Shown: positions 55,050-64,000, counted from the first letter of the stretch. The stretch: 64,000 nt of DNA from Hanstruepera neustonica (GCF_002895005.1 NZ_POWF01000008.1:1-64000), one strand, 5' to 3'. Program-made: numbers and translations. Notes: generated by a model from the sequence alone, not told the origin.

Positions 55050-56474
55050 ATGAAAAAATCAATTTTTAAATTATTCCTAATTGTCATTCCCTTATTATTT
55101 GTAGGGTGTTTCGAAGATATAGATGATAATCCTGCTTCAGTCAAAGACATAAATGATTTTGTTTGGCGCGGATTAAATTATTATTATCTGTACAAAGACG
55201 AAGTTAATGATTTGCAAAATGACCGCTTCATTAATGAAGTTGAGTACAATGCTTTTTTAAATAGTTTTAATTCTCCTGAAGCTCTATTCAATCATTTAAG
55301 ATATGAGCCTGAAACTATAGATAAATTCAGCTGGATTACTAATGATTATATAGCTTTAGAAGCCTTTTTGAATGGCACTACGCAAAATAACGGGATGGAT
55401 TTTGGCCTCGTGGAGCGACAAACTGGCGCTTCGGATATTTTTGGGTATGTAGGTTATGTATTACCAAATTCCAGTGCTGCCAATCAAGGCGTACAACGAG
55501 GTGATATTTTTTACGCCATTAATGGCACTCCTCTTAATCGAGGTAATTATCAAAGTTTATTGAGCGGCAATACTTATACCATAAATTTAGGAACTTATGA
55601 TGATAATGGGACTCCAGAGCCCAGTGATGATAGTATAACACCAAACGGACAAAGTATTACATTAACCAAGTCACCTTACACTGAAAATCCCATTTTTAAA
55701 AGAGATGTTTTTAATGTTGCTGGTAGAAATGTTGGTTATTTGGTTTATAATGGATTTACTCGGGATTTTGATTCTCAATTAAATGATACTTTTGGATATT
55801 TTTTAGGCAACAATGTTCAGGATTTGGTTTTGGATTTGCGCTATAATCCAGGTGGTTCAGTCAATACAGCTATTTTATTGTCTAGCATGATTGCTGGTAG
55901 AAACGGTGAAGTTTTTAATACCGAAGAATGGAACAGTGATATTCAGGCACAATTGTCACCTGAATCAACAACTAATAGATTCACCAATAATGATGATGGG
56001 ACTCCTTTAAATATTCTCAACCTCAATCGTGTTTATATTTTAACAACCAAGCGTTCAGCATCAGCGAGTGAATTGGTTATTAACTGTTTAAGGCCTTACC
56101 TGGATGTTGTACAGATAGGAACTTCAACAACTGGAAAATACCAAGCTTCCATCACGCTCTATGATTCTCCTGATTTTAGGAGAAGTGGTGCCAACCCTTC
56201 ACATTTATATGCTATGCAGCCTTTGGTACTTAAGTCTGTGAATGTTGCTGGAGTAACCGATTATTTCAATGGATTGGATCCTGATATTTTGGTCTCTGAA
56301 AATTACGCCAATATGGGCGCATTGGGAGACGAAAATGAATTGCTCCTATCTGTTGCCTTGCAACATATTGAGGATAACAGCCGCATTGCTAGTCAAACTT
56401 TTGAACCCTTAAAAATTATTGGCAGTAAAAGTGATTTCACACCATTACAAGACAATATGTATGTAGAAAAATAA
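55050..56474 (+). CDS. S41-family (C-terminal processing) peptidase, lipoprotein
   Basis: 474 aa. The lipobox is LLFVGC (Cys about residue 20). After an N-terminal helical domain comes a PDZ region (about 125-215: YVGYVLPNSSAANQGVQRGDIFYAINGTPL) and the S41 core with DLVLDLRYNPGGSVNTAILL and the nucleophile region TTKRSASASELVINCL. These periplasmic peptidases trim C-termini of envelope proteins. Nothing in the sequence names the substrate. A bidirectional terminator follows. Confidence 0.94.
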   Translation: MKKSIFKLFLIVIPLLFVGCFEDIDDNPASVKDINDFVWRGLNYYYLYKDEVNDLQNDRFINEVEYNAFLNSFNSPEALFNHLRYEPETIDKFSWITNDYIALEAFLNGTTQNNGMDFGLVERQTGASDIFGYVGYVLPNSSAANQGVQRGDIFYAINGTPLNRGNYQSLLSGNTYTINLGTYDDNGTPEPSDDSITPNGQSITLTKSPYTENPIFKRDVFNVAGRNVGYLVYNGFTRDFDSQLNDTFGYFLGNNVQDLVLDLRYNPGGSVNTAILLSSMIAGRNGEVFNTEEWNSDIQAQLSPESTTNRFTNNDDGTPLNILNLNRVYILTTKRSASASELVINCLRPYLDVVQIGTSTTGKYQASITLYDSPDFRRSGANPSHLYAMQPLVLKSVNVAGVTDYFNGLDPDILVSENYANMGALGDENELLLSVALQHIEDNSRIASQTFEPLKIIGSKSDFTPLQDNMYVEK

Positions 56475-56513
56475 AAAATCTGGTCATTACGATTCGCTCA
56501 ATGACCAGATTTT
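56475..56513. terminator. Bidirectional terminator between S41 peptidase and TonB receptor genes
   Basis: A perfect 14-bp stem pairs AAAATCTGGTCATT (56475-56488) with AATGACCAGATTTT (56500-56513) around an 11-nt loop. A-run and T-run ends make it work on both strands. Confidence 0.9.
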
Positions 56514-56516
56514 CCA

Positions 56517-58445
56517 TTATAAACTTAAATTAAATCCGATATTTACGTTACGTCCCCTGGCTGAATATCCGTACAATTCTTGATATTCTTCGTTAAGTAT
56601 GTTGTTCACATTGGCAAATAGTTTCAGCCTACCATCCAAAATTGTATGACTCACATAAAAATCCAGAATATTATAACTTTTTAAAATAACATCCTCTGTT
56701 TCAAAAGTTGCATTATTAAAATAAGCATCGTGCCTATCAGCTGTATACTGGTATGCCAAACTTAAGAATGTGTTTTGAAATAGATTGTAATCCAATTGTG
56801 CATTTCCCTTAAATTCAGGAATTCTTAAATTCAAATGGTCTTCAACTTGAGTATAGGTAACATTGGCATTTATTCGTAATGTTTTGGTAATGTTATAATT
56901 AGCAACGAATTCCAAACCACTCGCGGTAAAATCATCATCCACATTGTTGTATTGGTAAACAAAATTGCCCATATCCACAAAGTCTATAAAATTAGTTTCG
57001 TTTCTTGTGAAGTACACTAAACTTAAAGTCGCTTTATCCTTAATTCCAGCTTCAATACTAACTTCAATCGTTTCGTTTTCTTCAGGTTTTAAATCGGCAT
57101 TTCCGTAAGCGGGTTCATATAATTGATACAATGAAGGTGTAATATAAGCCGTGCTATAACTAGCCATTCCTTTTAAGTAACCAAAATTGAATTTTTTTAT
57201 AAAAGACGGGTTTAAACTGTAAACTAAATGACTTCCATATTCACTGTGATTATTTAAACGAACCCCAGCATTTACATTCAAACCAAATTTAGAAACATAA
57301 ACCACATTAACATAAGGGTCAAGGATGCTAAATGTTGCCGTTTCTGGATCAATACTTTGCTCTAAATTGGTAGATCCAAATGGAATTAGATAGCTTTCCA
57401 TGTCGCTTTCTTGAAAATTCACACCCAAAATTGTGTAGAATTTGTTGTTAAAATGATATCTATTAAGCATATCTGCAACCAAACTGGTTGCAGTATATTC
57501 CGCTGGATAACCAGAAGCCACAACGCGTTGAACATCATTATAAGCAGCATTTAAAGTAATGCTCCCTTTTTTGTAGCTGAACTCTGGGGCAATCCCGACA
57601 CGATACTGCTTGCTTATTGAATAATTATTTGCATCTGTAAAAGTTGAAGCGTCATCAAATTCCGCTTTAAACCGATCAAAACTGGCATAAGCATGCATTT
57701 TAAATTGATTTAAAAATTGGTAACCTAATTTCAGATTACCATTGATAGCATTATAGGCATCAGATTCGATTCCCGCTTCCAAAGCCGATAAACCATCAGT
57801 AAACTGATTACCAAAGCTTGCTAAATAATTAAAGTTACCAAGTGTTCCATTTACTGAAATACTATTTCTAAAATCCTCTATAGCATAATCACTGTCATTT
57901 TGGGATTGGTTAGTTCCAAATACACTTTTAAAATCAGCCGAAATGGCACTTTTTGAAGCTTCTTTTAACTTAATGTTGATAACTGCTGTTGCTGCTCCAG
58001 AACCATACAAAGTACTCGACGCACCTTTTAATATCTCAATACTTTCTACTTGGTCTGGATTCAGTAAACGTAAATCATAATCATTGGCAATTTGTGAAGG
58101 ATCTGTCAACGCAACACCATCAATTAATATCAAAACTTGTCTATTCCTCCCTCCTCGGATGTAATAATTTAAGTTTTGACCCGCATTACTTTTACTTCCA
58201 TTAATCTCAATTCCAGCTGTTGTGTTGATAATCTCAGCTATGGTTTTTCCTTGTAAGTGTTGAAGGTCTTCATGTGATATTTTGGTAATTACCTTACCAG
58301 AATTTTCACGCTTAAGATTAAATTTTGAGTCGGTAATCACGACTTCATCCAATTGTTCTACTTGCGTAGAATCTGTTAGTTGTTGCGCAAATCCAAAAAT
58401 TGATGTAGCACAAAACACACCAAAAAACAGTGTTTTTTTGTTCAT
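56517..58445 (-). CDS. btuB: TonB-dependent outer-membrane receptor for cobalamin (BtuB-like)
   Basis: 642 aa with a signal peptide (LFFGVFCATSIFGFAQ). A TonB-box-like DEVVIT follows, then a plug domain (GKTIAEIINTTAGIEING, YYIRGGRNRQVLILIDGVAL, VESIEILKGASSTLYGSGAA) and a beta barrel ending VNIGFNLSL. The size fits BtuB-type receptors (about 600-650 aa) rather than SusC. The gene lies directly behind a cobalamin riboswitch and divergent from BtuF/C/D-like genes, so its substrate is a corrinoid with high confidence. Expression should fall when cobalamin binds the leader. Confidence 0.95.
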   Translation of the reverse strand: MNKKTLFFGVFCATSIFGFAQQLTDSTQVEQLDEVVITDSKFNLKRENSGKVITKISHEDLQHLQGKTIAEIINTTAGIEINGSKSNAGQNLNYYIRGGRNRQVLILIDGVALTDPSQIANDYDLRLLNPDQVESIEILKGASSTLYGSGAATAVINIKLKEASKSAISADFKSVFGTNQSQNDSDYAIEDFRNSISVNGTLGNFNYLASFGNQFTDGLSALEAGIESDAYNAINGNLKLGYQFLNQFKMHAYASFDRFKAEFDDASTFTDANNYSISKQYRVGIAPEFSYKKGSITLNAAYNDVQRVVASGYPAEYTATSLVADMLNRYHFNNKFYTILGVNFQESDMESYLIPFGSTNLEQSIDPETATFSILDPYVNVVYVSKFGLNVNAGVRLNNHSEYGSHLVYSLNPSFIKKFNFGYLKGMASYSTAYITPSLYQLYEPAYGNADLKPEENETIEVSIEAGIKDKATLSLVYFTRNETNFIDFVDMGNFVYQYNNVDDDFTASGLEFVANYNITKTLRINANVTYTQVEDHLNLRIPEFKGNAQLDYNLFQNTFLSLAYQYTADRHDAYFNNATFETEDVILKSYNILDFYVSHTILDGRLKLFANVNNILNEEYQELYGYSARGRNVNIGFNLSL

Positions 58446-58520
58446 TTTAAAATTAATTGTTCGAGAAAGTATGGTAATTCATACTCAAACTTTTATCCCG
58501 AAAGTTCGACTTGTTTTTTT

Positions 58521-58777
58521 GAATTTGGCAGGTCTCCTGACTTGCGTCTTTGTGTTGGTCTTCCCATTACGATATAGTGTAACAGTGACATTTGAAGTGT
58601 AACACAAAGCTTGGTAGCTTACAGTTGCGGGAACAGTTCCAGAATGAAGAATCTTGATTAACGATTTTAATTTTTGAAGTTTTAATTCCCAAATCTATTT
58701 TGTTATTCGTTAATCATCCATCTTTTCACTGGATTCCCTTTTAATCGAGATTGACAACAACCTCAAACCAAAATTCG
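58521..58777 (-). promoter_or_regulatory. Cobalamin (adenosylcobalamin-type) riboswitch
   Basis: The minus strand carries all core elements: GGTTTGAGGTTG near the 5' end, AAAAGGGAATCCAGTG (complement of about 58727-58742), CCCGCAACTGT (complement of 58621-58631) and the B12 box GTCAGGAGACCTGCC (complement of 58527-58541). A TACATTCG -7-like element (complement of 58781-58788) lies just upstream, so the RNA starts almost at the aptamer. A long peripheral arm is present (58656-58664 paired with 58707-58715). The btuB start is about 80 nt further on; a small hairpin (AGTATG/CATACT, 58468-58485) lies close to it and may belong to the expression platform. Confidence 0.96.
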
Positions 58778-58855
58778 GTGCGAATGTAAACATTCTAATA
58801 TATGTTTTAGCAATAAAATGAAATAATATTATTTTTGAATGAAATTCGAGATATT

Positions 58856-59992
58856 TTGAAAAAACTGTTTAGTTTGTTGATTCTCATACTTCTTTTTAAT
58901 TGTAAAGAAGACAAGGGCACAACTCGAGAATTACCACCTTTGAGCTATACCTCTGAAAATGCCAGAGGTTTTGACATTCAGACTAATGAGAACTATGCCA
59001 TTTTAAGTATCAAAAACCCCTGGCCAAAAGCGGATAAGACGTTTAGGTATGCTTTAATTCCAAGAGAAAACCTAGCAACTATAACTCTAAATAAAGATGA
59101 GTTTGATGGTATCATTTCAACACCTGTAAAAAAAATAGTTGTGACTTCCACAACACACATCCCTGCATTAGAACTATTGAACGTTGAAAAAACCCTGGTA
59201 GGTTTTCCTGGTACCAACTATGTGTCCTCTAAAAAAACGCGTGCTTTAATAGATTCTGGAAACATCAGAGAACTAGGTAAAAACGATGGTATCAACACCG
59301 AAGTTCTACTAGAGTTGCAGCCAGAAGTGGTGGTTGGATTCGGTATAGATGGTAATAATAAAACTTTTGAAACCATCAAAAAATCTGGAATACCTATCCT
59401 ATACAATGGTGATTGGGTGGAAGAAACTCCTTTGGCCAAAGCAGAATGGATTAAATTTTTTGGAGTATTATTCAATAAATCCCAAAAAGCTGACTCTATT
59501 TACAATAACATTAAAAAAGATTATTTTGATGCTAAACAATTGGCTTCAAAAGTTAAAAAATCCCCAACAGTTTTAAGTGGCGCTTTACATAAAGACGTTT
59601 GGTATTTACCTAGTGGTACTAGTCCAGAGGCGCAACTTCTAAAAGACGCTAATGTCAATTACCTTTGGAAGGATGTGACAGGTGAAGGGAGTTTAGCCTT
59701 AAATTTTGAAGCCGTATTTAGTAAAGCAAAACAAGCTGATATTTGGTTAAGTCCTTCATATTACAATTCATTGAAAGCCCTCAAAGATGCTAATGAACAT
59801 TATATCGAATTCAGTGCTTTTAAGAATAAGCATGTTTATTCATTTGTAAACACGGCAGGACCAACTGGTGGTGTTACCTACTATGAAGAAGGTACTTCAA
59901 GACCCGATTTAGTTTTAAAGGACATTATAAAAATATGTCATCCAGAATTATTACCCGAATACAAAACCCACTTTTTTAAACCGCTACAATAA
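58856..59992 (+). CDS. btuF: Cobalamin ABC transporter substrate-binding lipoprotein (BtuF-like)
   Basis: About 378 aa. No ATG opens this frame. TTG at 58856 gives a standard lipoprotein signal (KKLFSLLILILLFNC, Cys 16); TTG at 58835 is the longer option. A -7-like TATTTTTG at 58830-58837 overlaps the longer start and favours 58856. The binding-protein fold is clear: KIVVTSTTHIPALELL, GKNDGINTEVLLELQPEVVVGFG, SGIPILYNGDWVEETPLAKAEWIKFFGVLF, DIWLSPSYYNSL. It captures a corrinoid or similar chelate in the periplasm for the permease encoded next. Corrinoid specificity rests on the adjacent riboswitch-controlled receptor. Confidence 0.88.
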   Translation: MKKLFSLLILILLFNCKEDKGTTRELPPLSYTSENARGFDIQTNENYAILSIKNPWPKADKTFRYALIPRENLATITLNKDEFDGIISTPVKKIVVTSTTHIPALELLNVEKTLVGFPGTNYVSSKKTRALIDSGNIRELGKNDGINTEVLLELQPEVVVGFGIDGNNKTFETIKKSGIPILYNGDWVEETPLAKAEWIKFFGVLFNKSQKADSIYNNIKKDYFDAKQLASKVKKSPTVLSGALHKDVWYLPSGTSPEAQLLKDANVNYLWKDVTGEGSLALNFEAVFSKAKQADIWLSPSYYNSLKALKDANEHYIEFSAFKNKHVYSFVNTAGPTGGVTYYEEGTSRPDLVLKDIIKICHPELLPEYKTHFFKPLQ

Positions 59993-61021
59993 TTGCCTAA
60001 TCATACTACATACAAATTTCCATTTACGATTTTAGTCGTAACACTATTTATATGCTTTTTAGGTAACATTAGCTTAGGTTCAGTATCAATTCCACTGTCA
60101 TCAGTTTTCAAAAGTTTATTTGCATCAATAGATAATGAATCCTGGCATTACATTATTCACAATTATAGATTACCAAAAGCATTTACTGCGCTTCTGGTAG
60201 GTTCCGGTTTAGGAATTTCAGGATTATTGATGCAAACCCTTTTTAGAAATCCATTGGCAGGCCCTTTTGTTTTAGGTATCAGCTCTGGAGCGAGTTTAGG
60301 TGTTGCCATTGTCATTCTGGGTGCAGGTATTTTTGGTGGAAGTCTTGCAGCGCTTTTGGTTTCAAAATGGAGTGTGGTCATAGCTGCGAGTTTTGGAAGT
60401 TTTTTGGTGTTACTGTCCGTAATGACCGTTTCGTTAAAAGTAAGAGACACTATGGCAATTCTGATCATTGGATTGATGTTTGGTAGTATCACAGCGGCTG
60501 TAGTAAGTGTATTATCCTATTTTAGTTCAGCTGAACAATTACAACAATATATTTTTTGGGGTTTTGGAAGTCTTGGAAATCTGTCCTGGAATGAGTTGCT
60601 CATTTTCTTTAGTATTTATCTTGTAGGATTAATAATGAGTATTCTCTCAATAAAAGCACTGAATACACTTTTGTTAGGTGAAAATTATGCCAAAAGCCTC
60701 GGTTTGAACATAAATCAAAGCCGCATTATTATTATCATTGCAACAAGTTTATTGGCAGGAACCATAACCGCGTTTGCTGGACCCATAGCTTTTATTGGCT
60801 TGGCTATCCCTCATATGGTTCGACAAATTTTCACAACCGCTAACCATAAAATTTTGTTGCCTGCCGTTTTTTTATTTGGAGCTATAGTCATGCTTATATG
60901 TGATAGTATTGCCCAATTACCAATGAGTGACTACACACTACCCATCAATGCGATAACATCATTGCTTGGTGCTCCAGTTGTTATATGGTTATTAGTCCGT
61001 AAACGTAAAATGTTGTTTTAA
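59993..61021 (+). CDS. btuC: Iron/cobalamin ABC transporter permease (BtuC/FecCD family)
   Basis: 342 aa with about ten membrane helices. Starts with TTG directly after the btuF stop (PNHTTYKFPFTILVV). Family motifs: NYRLPKAFTALLVGSGLGISGLLMQ, RNPLAGPFVLGISSGASLG, GENYAKSLGLNINQSR, and AFAGPIAFIGLAIPHMVR. It forms the inner-membrane channel that works with the BtuF-like protein and the ATPase. The stop overlaps the next start (TAATG), so the operon is tightly coupled. Confidence 0.94.
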   Translation: MPNHTTYKFPFTILVVTLFICFLGNISLGSVSIPLSSVFKSLFASIDNESWHYIIHNYRLPKAFTALLVGSGLGISGLLMQTLFRNPLAGPFVLGISSGASLGVAIVILGAGIFGGSLAALLVSKWSVVIAASFGSFLVLLSVMTVSLKVRDTMAILIIGLMFGSITAAVVSVLSYFSSAEQLQQYIFWGFGSLGNLSWNELLIFFSIYLVGLIMSILSIKALNTLLLGENYAKSLGLNINQSRIIIIIATSLLAGTITAFAGPIAFIGLAIPHMVRQIFTTANHKILLPAVFLFGAIVMLICDSIAQLPMSDYTLPINAITSLLGAPVVIWLLVRKRKMLF

Positions 61022-61818
61022 TGAATCATAACAATAGTCAAAATAACATCCTTAAAACCGAAAATCTTGTAATTGGTTATGCTTCAAAAAAGCATCAAAT
61101 TGTTGTTGCATCCAATATTGATTTGGAATTACATCAAGGTGAGTTGGTTGGATTAGTTGGGGCTAATGGTATTGGTAAATCTACCTTATTAAGAACACTA
61201 ACAAAAGTACAAGAGCCGCTAAATGGTTCCATATTTATTAATGACAAATCGCTTGCCCAAATTAGTGCTTTAGAACTTTCAAAAATTTTAAGTTTGGTAT
61301 TGACCGAACCACCAGCTTCTAAAAATCTAACCGTTTTGGAACTGGTTGCTTTGGGAAGGCAACCTTATACCAACTGGATTGGTAGTCTTGCTCCTGAAGA
61401 TATTTCAATCATTGAAAGTGCCCTTATTCAAACAAATATTCAACAACTAAAAAACAAAAAGTGTTTTGAATTAAGCGATGGGCAATTACAAAAAGCCATG
61501 ATTTCTAGGGCACTAGCACAAGATACCAGCATCATTGTACTTGATGAGCCTACAACACATTTGGACATGTATCATAAGGCTTACATATTAAAACTCTTAA
61601 AGACTTTAGCCAAAGAAACCAATAAAACCATTTTATTTTCTTCTCATGAAATAGAATTAGCCATTCAGTTATGTGATAGAATGATTGTTATGACAGATTC
61701 ACAGGTGATTTCAGATGATCCCTGTAATTTGATATCACAAGGAATTTTCAATCAACTGTTTCCAGAGGATATGATTGCATTTGATGACAAAACAGGCAGT
61801 TTTCGCGTCAACAAATAA
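61021..61818 (+). CDS. btuD: Cobalamin/iron-chelate ABC transporter ATP-binding protein (BtuD-like)
   Basis: 265 aa. Walker A is GLVGANGIGKSTLLR, the Q-loop lies near LSLVLTEPP, the signature is LSDGQLQKAMISRALAQD, Walker B is SIIVLDEPTTHLD, and the H-loop is ILFSSHEIELA. It powers the BtuC-like permease. The gene overlaps btuC by 1 bp. A 9-bp inverted repeat (CTAAATTTA/TAAATTTAG, 61827-61850) lies just after the stop but lacks a T-run. Confidence 0.94.
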   Translation: MNHNNSQNNILKTENLVIGYASKKHQIVVASNIDLELHQGELVGLVGANGIGKSTLLRTLTKVQEPLNGSIFINDKSLAQISALELSKILSLVLTEPPASKNLTVLELVALGRQPYTNWIGSLAPEDISIIESALIQTNIQQLKNKKCFELSDGQLQKAMISRALAQDTSIIVLDEPTTHLDMYHKAYILKLLKTLAKETNKTILFSSHEIELAIQLCDRMIVMTDSQVISDDPCNLISQGIFNQLFPEDMIAFDDKTGSFRVNK

Positions 61819-61924
61819 TTTTTAATCTAAATTTAATTCACTAAATTTAGAGTCTTCGTAATCAAGCCTTTAAACTACATTTTGAATTAAGTATCTACTA
61901 CTATTAACCATTAATTCAAATGTC

Positions 61925-63652
61925 ATGAAAAATAAATCCGCACTCATTGTTCTTTTGTCCATCGCCATTTGCGGTCTCCTGTTGATTAACTTCAATAAAA
62001 AAAATCAAACGTATCCGACTGAAAAAGTAGGCTTAAACTTCATTAAATGTACCCCTGCTAAATTTCTTTTGACTGATGTTGACACCACAAAGCAAATTTC
62101 TCCCCTATTTGAAAATTTAGGAAATCATACGTATCAAGTGACTACTGACAATAAACTTGCACAGCGTTTCTTTAACCAAGGATTACGATTAACCTATGCA
62201 TTTAATCATGCAGAAGCCCATCGATCTTTTATGGAAGCAGCTCGATTAGATTCAAAACTGGCTATGGCATTTTGGGGACAAGCTTATACATTAGGACCTA
62301 ACATCAATGACCCGCTGCCTGATGATGAACGAAAAAACAAATACAATGAAGCCATTGCCAAAGCTATTCAATTGGCGCCAATGGCCTCTAAAAAAGAACA
62401 AGCTTTAATTCATGCTTTGTCTTATAGATATTCGACTGAATTAGATAAGGACGTTTCTGAATTAAACCAAAATTATATGGTAGAAATGGAAAAAGTGATG
62501 AAGCAATTTCCAGATGATTCCGACATTTTGACACTGTATGCTGCCTCTGTAATGAATACTGTGCCATGGAATTATTGGGACAACGATGGCAATCCTTCAC
62601 CAAATATTCCAGAGGCTAAACTAGCTTTAGAGAAAGCTATCGAGATAAATCCCAATAGTCCAGGAGCCCATCATTATTATATCCATATGGTAGAACTACC
62701 AAAACCAGATTTGGCCGTTCCCAGTGCTGAAAAATTGAGTACTCTCATGCCTGCAGCGGGTCATTTAGTGCACATGCCCTCACATATTTACATTCGGGTT
62801 GGTCGCTATAAAGACGCTGTTTTAGCCAATCAACAAGCTATTCTGGCCGATGAAGACTATATCTCGCAATGCTATTCACAAGGCATGTATCCGTTGGGAT
62901 ACTATCCACATAATATTCATTTTTTATGGTCAGCTTCCAGTTTATTGGGCAATAGTGAAATAGCTATTGATGCGGCAAAAAAAACAGCCGAAAAGGTGCC
63001 TGTGGGTGAAATGGAAGAATTACATTTTTTACAAAATTTTGCAGCAACACCTTTATTGGCTTACACCAGATTTGGAAAATGGAACGATATTTTAACCTAC
63101 CCCAAACCAAATGATAGTATCAAACATTTAAAACTGATATGGCACTATTCACGTGGTATCGCTTTTACTCGAAAGAATAATGCCAAAGAAGCCAAAGAAG
63201 AATTGGAAGCCATCAATCAACTCGTCAAAGATCCTAGCATGGAAAATATTGTCGCTACAGGATTTGACAACGGAACCACGATTGCAAAATTGGCTTATGA
63301 AGTGGTTGCTGGGGAAATTGCTTCTTTAGAAGGCCATTTAGAATTGGCAATAAAGCATCTAGAAAAAGCTGTTGAAATGGAAGACAACCTGGTCTATAAT
63401 GAACCATCTGCATGGCATATTCCACCTAGACAAAATTTAGGGGCCATTCTTTTGAAAGCAAAAAAATATGGTGAAGCAGAATCCATTTATTTAGAAGATT
63501 TAAAAAAATTAAGACAGAATGGTTGGTCATTAATGGGATTGTATGAGAGTCTGATTGCCCAAAATAAGGAGGACGAAGCTTTAGCCATTATGCAGGAATT
63601 CAATAAAGCATGGGCTGATGCGGATATTGATATAAAAACATCAGCACTCTAA
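61925..63652 (+). CDS. Secreted or anchored TPR-repeat protein
   Basis: 575 aa. An N-terminal hydrophobic segment (SALIVLLSIAICGLLLINF) acts as signal or anchor. The rest is helical with TPR-like pairs: RFFNQGLRLTYAFNHAEAHRSF, AMAFWGQAYTLGPNIND, EAKLALEKAIEINPNSPGAHHYY, HLEKAVEMEDNLVYNEP, RQNLGAILLKAKKYGEAE. The strongly conserved HMPSHIYIRVGRYKDAV identifies a widespread family of unknown function. It follows the B12 operon after about 106 bp and may be independent. Confidence 0.87.
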   Translation: MKNKSALIVLLSIAICGLLLINFNKKNQTYPTEKVGLNFIKCTPAKFLLTDVDTTKQISPLFENLGNHTYQVTTDNKLAQRFFNQGLRLTYAFNHAEAHRSFMEAARLDSKLAMAFWGQAYTLGPNINDPLPDDERKNKYNEAIAKAIQLAPMASKKEQALIHALSYRYSTELDKDVSELNQNYMVEMEKVMKQFPDDSDILTLYAASVMNTVPWNYWDNDGNPSPNIPEAKLALEKAIEINPNSPGAHHYYIHMVELPKPDLAVPSAEKLSTLMPAAGHLVHMPSHIYIRVGRYKDAVLANQQAILADEDYISQCYSQGMYPLGYYPHNIHFLWSASSLLGNSEIAIDAAKKTAEKVPVGEMEELHFLQNFAATPLLAYTRFGKWNDILTYPKPNDSIKHLKLIWHYSRGIAFTRKNNAKEAKEELEAINQLVKDPSMENIVATGFDNGTTIAKLAYEVVAGEIASLEGHLELAIKHLEKAVEMEDNLVYNEPSAWHIPPRQNLGAILLKAKKYGEAESIYLEDLKKLRQNGWSLMGLYESLIAQNKEDEALAIMQEFNKAWADADIDIKTSAL

Positions 63653-63704
63653 AAATTATTTATTTTATGCAACTACATTTCTTTTTATCCTCAAGGTAAA
63701 AAAT

Positions 63705-63712
63705 TATCTTTG
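63705..63712 (+). promoter_or_regulatory. -7 promoter element of rmuC
   Basis: TATCTTTG, an exact match to TAnnTTTG, lies 18 bp before the rmuC ATG at 63731. No clear -33 TTG is seen at the usual distance. Confidence 0.45.
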
Positions 63713-63730
63713 GGTAAACTTGCATTGTAA

Positions 63731-64000
63731 ATGAACGACAACATTATTCTTATCCTTGCCATTTTAATTTCTGGTGGTATTGGGGCTTTTATTGGCCTAA
63801 CCATTGCCAAACTTAAAAGCCAAGGAAAAAACAGTACGCTAGAAGAACGTCAAAACCAACTATCCAATACTATTGTTGAGCTAAAAGACAATCTGAATAA
63901 AATTGAAATGGAGCGTGAGGACATTCGCAAGCAGAAAGAATTTCTGAATTCTGAACTGATACGAAAGAATACAGAGTTTGAAAATTTACAACAACAAAAC
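63731..64000 (+). CDS. rmuC: DNA recombination protein RmuC (5' part, runs off the window)
   Basis: The 90 visible residues show an N-terminal membrane anchor (NDNIILILAILISGGIGAF) followed by a long coiled coil (LEERQNQLSNTIVELKDNL, EMEREDIRKQKEFLNSELI). This layout is typical for RmuC, which limits inversions at short repeats. The nuclease-like C-terminal domain lies beyond the window, so the call rests on the N-terminus only. Confidence 0.7.
   Translation, partial: MNDNIILILAILISGGIGAFIGLTIAKLKSQGKNSTLEERQNQLSNTIVELKDNLNKIEMEREDIRKQKEFLNSELIRKNTEFENLQQQN

Noticed and set aside
61827-61850. Terminator after the BtuD-like gene
   Set aside because: The 9-bp inverted repeat is made almost only of A and T and has no T-run after it, so it is too weak to call.
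1-64000. Mobile elements, prophage, toxin-antitoxin or restriction systems, tRNA or rRNA genes
   Set aside because: No transposase, integrase, phage, nuclease or antitoxin-like product and no recognisable tRNA or rRNA sequence was found on either strand.

Overview
The window looks like chromosomal DNA of a marine-type member of the Flavobacteriaceae (Bacteroidota). The base composition is low in GC. Several secreted proteins end in type IX secretion system (T9SS) sorting domains of both type A and type B. Promoters fit the Bacteroidota pattern TTTG...TAnnTTTG. The gene content (DUF4252, DUF6090, the small HPF/RaiA, a B12-riboswitch TonB receptor) is typical of the family. The genus cannot be fixed from the sequence alone. 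I see no insertion sequence, phage, CRISPR array, rRNA or tRNA.

Region 1 (1-15.2 kb) is a same-strand array of four secreted surface or adhesin-like proteins. It holds the 3' part of a giant Ig/HYR-repeat protein with near-identical 237-bp tandem repeats, a small stand-alone relative of its C-terminal module, an M14 zinc carboxypeptidase carrying adhesion modules, and a 1659-aa LamG protein. The two giants share most of their C-terminal halves. Each gene is followed by its own terminator. Two of them carry the same pair of upstream direct repeats, spaced exactly 20 bp apart.

Region 2 (15.2-26.6 kb) is housekeeping: hisS with an unusual internal insertion, the rpsF-rpsR-rplI operon, an orphan LytTR response regulator, nadC-yihY-priA, a DoxX protein, a frameshifted gene, rlmH, a candidate 47-aa membrane protein and the HPF/RaiA gene.

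Region 3 (26.6-35.1 kb) carries an acyl-CoA ligase, an AtoE-type short-chain fatty acid transporter, two envelope proteins, rdgB, a Cys-rich lipoprotein, a second frameshifted secreted-protein gene and a DEAD-box RNA helicase.

Region 4 (35.1-49.7 kb) carries a type B T9SS protein with five internal repeats, a CarboxypepD_reg-like protein, VOC and SRPBCC proteins, a SpoU-type methyltransferase, a three-repeat CHRD lipoprotein, a sirtuin, a DUF6090 protein with a serine hydrolase, a GT4 glycosyltransferase, a haem-binding protein and a DUF1028 protein.

Region 5 (49.7-56.5 kb) contains purB, two small hypotheticals, an ECF sigma/putative anti-sigma/DUF4252 x3 operon and an S41 peptidase.

Region 6 (56.5-61.8 kb) is a cobalamin uptake locus. 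A TonB receptor behind a cobalamin riboswitch is divergent from a binding protein, permease and ATPase (BtuF/C/D-like) operon. The window closes with a TPR protein and the 5' end of rmuC.

Most of the window is ordinary core flavobacterial chromosome. The least explained items are the paired 20-bp-spaced direct repeats upstream of the surface-protein genes, the hisS insertion, two secreted-protein genes both broken at poly-A tracts, and the DUF4252 triplet whose members carry three different export signals.
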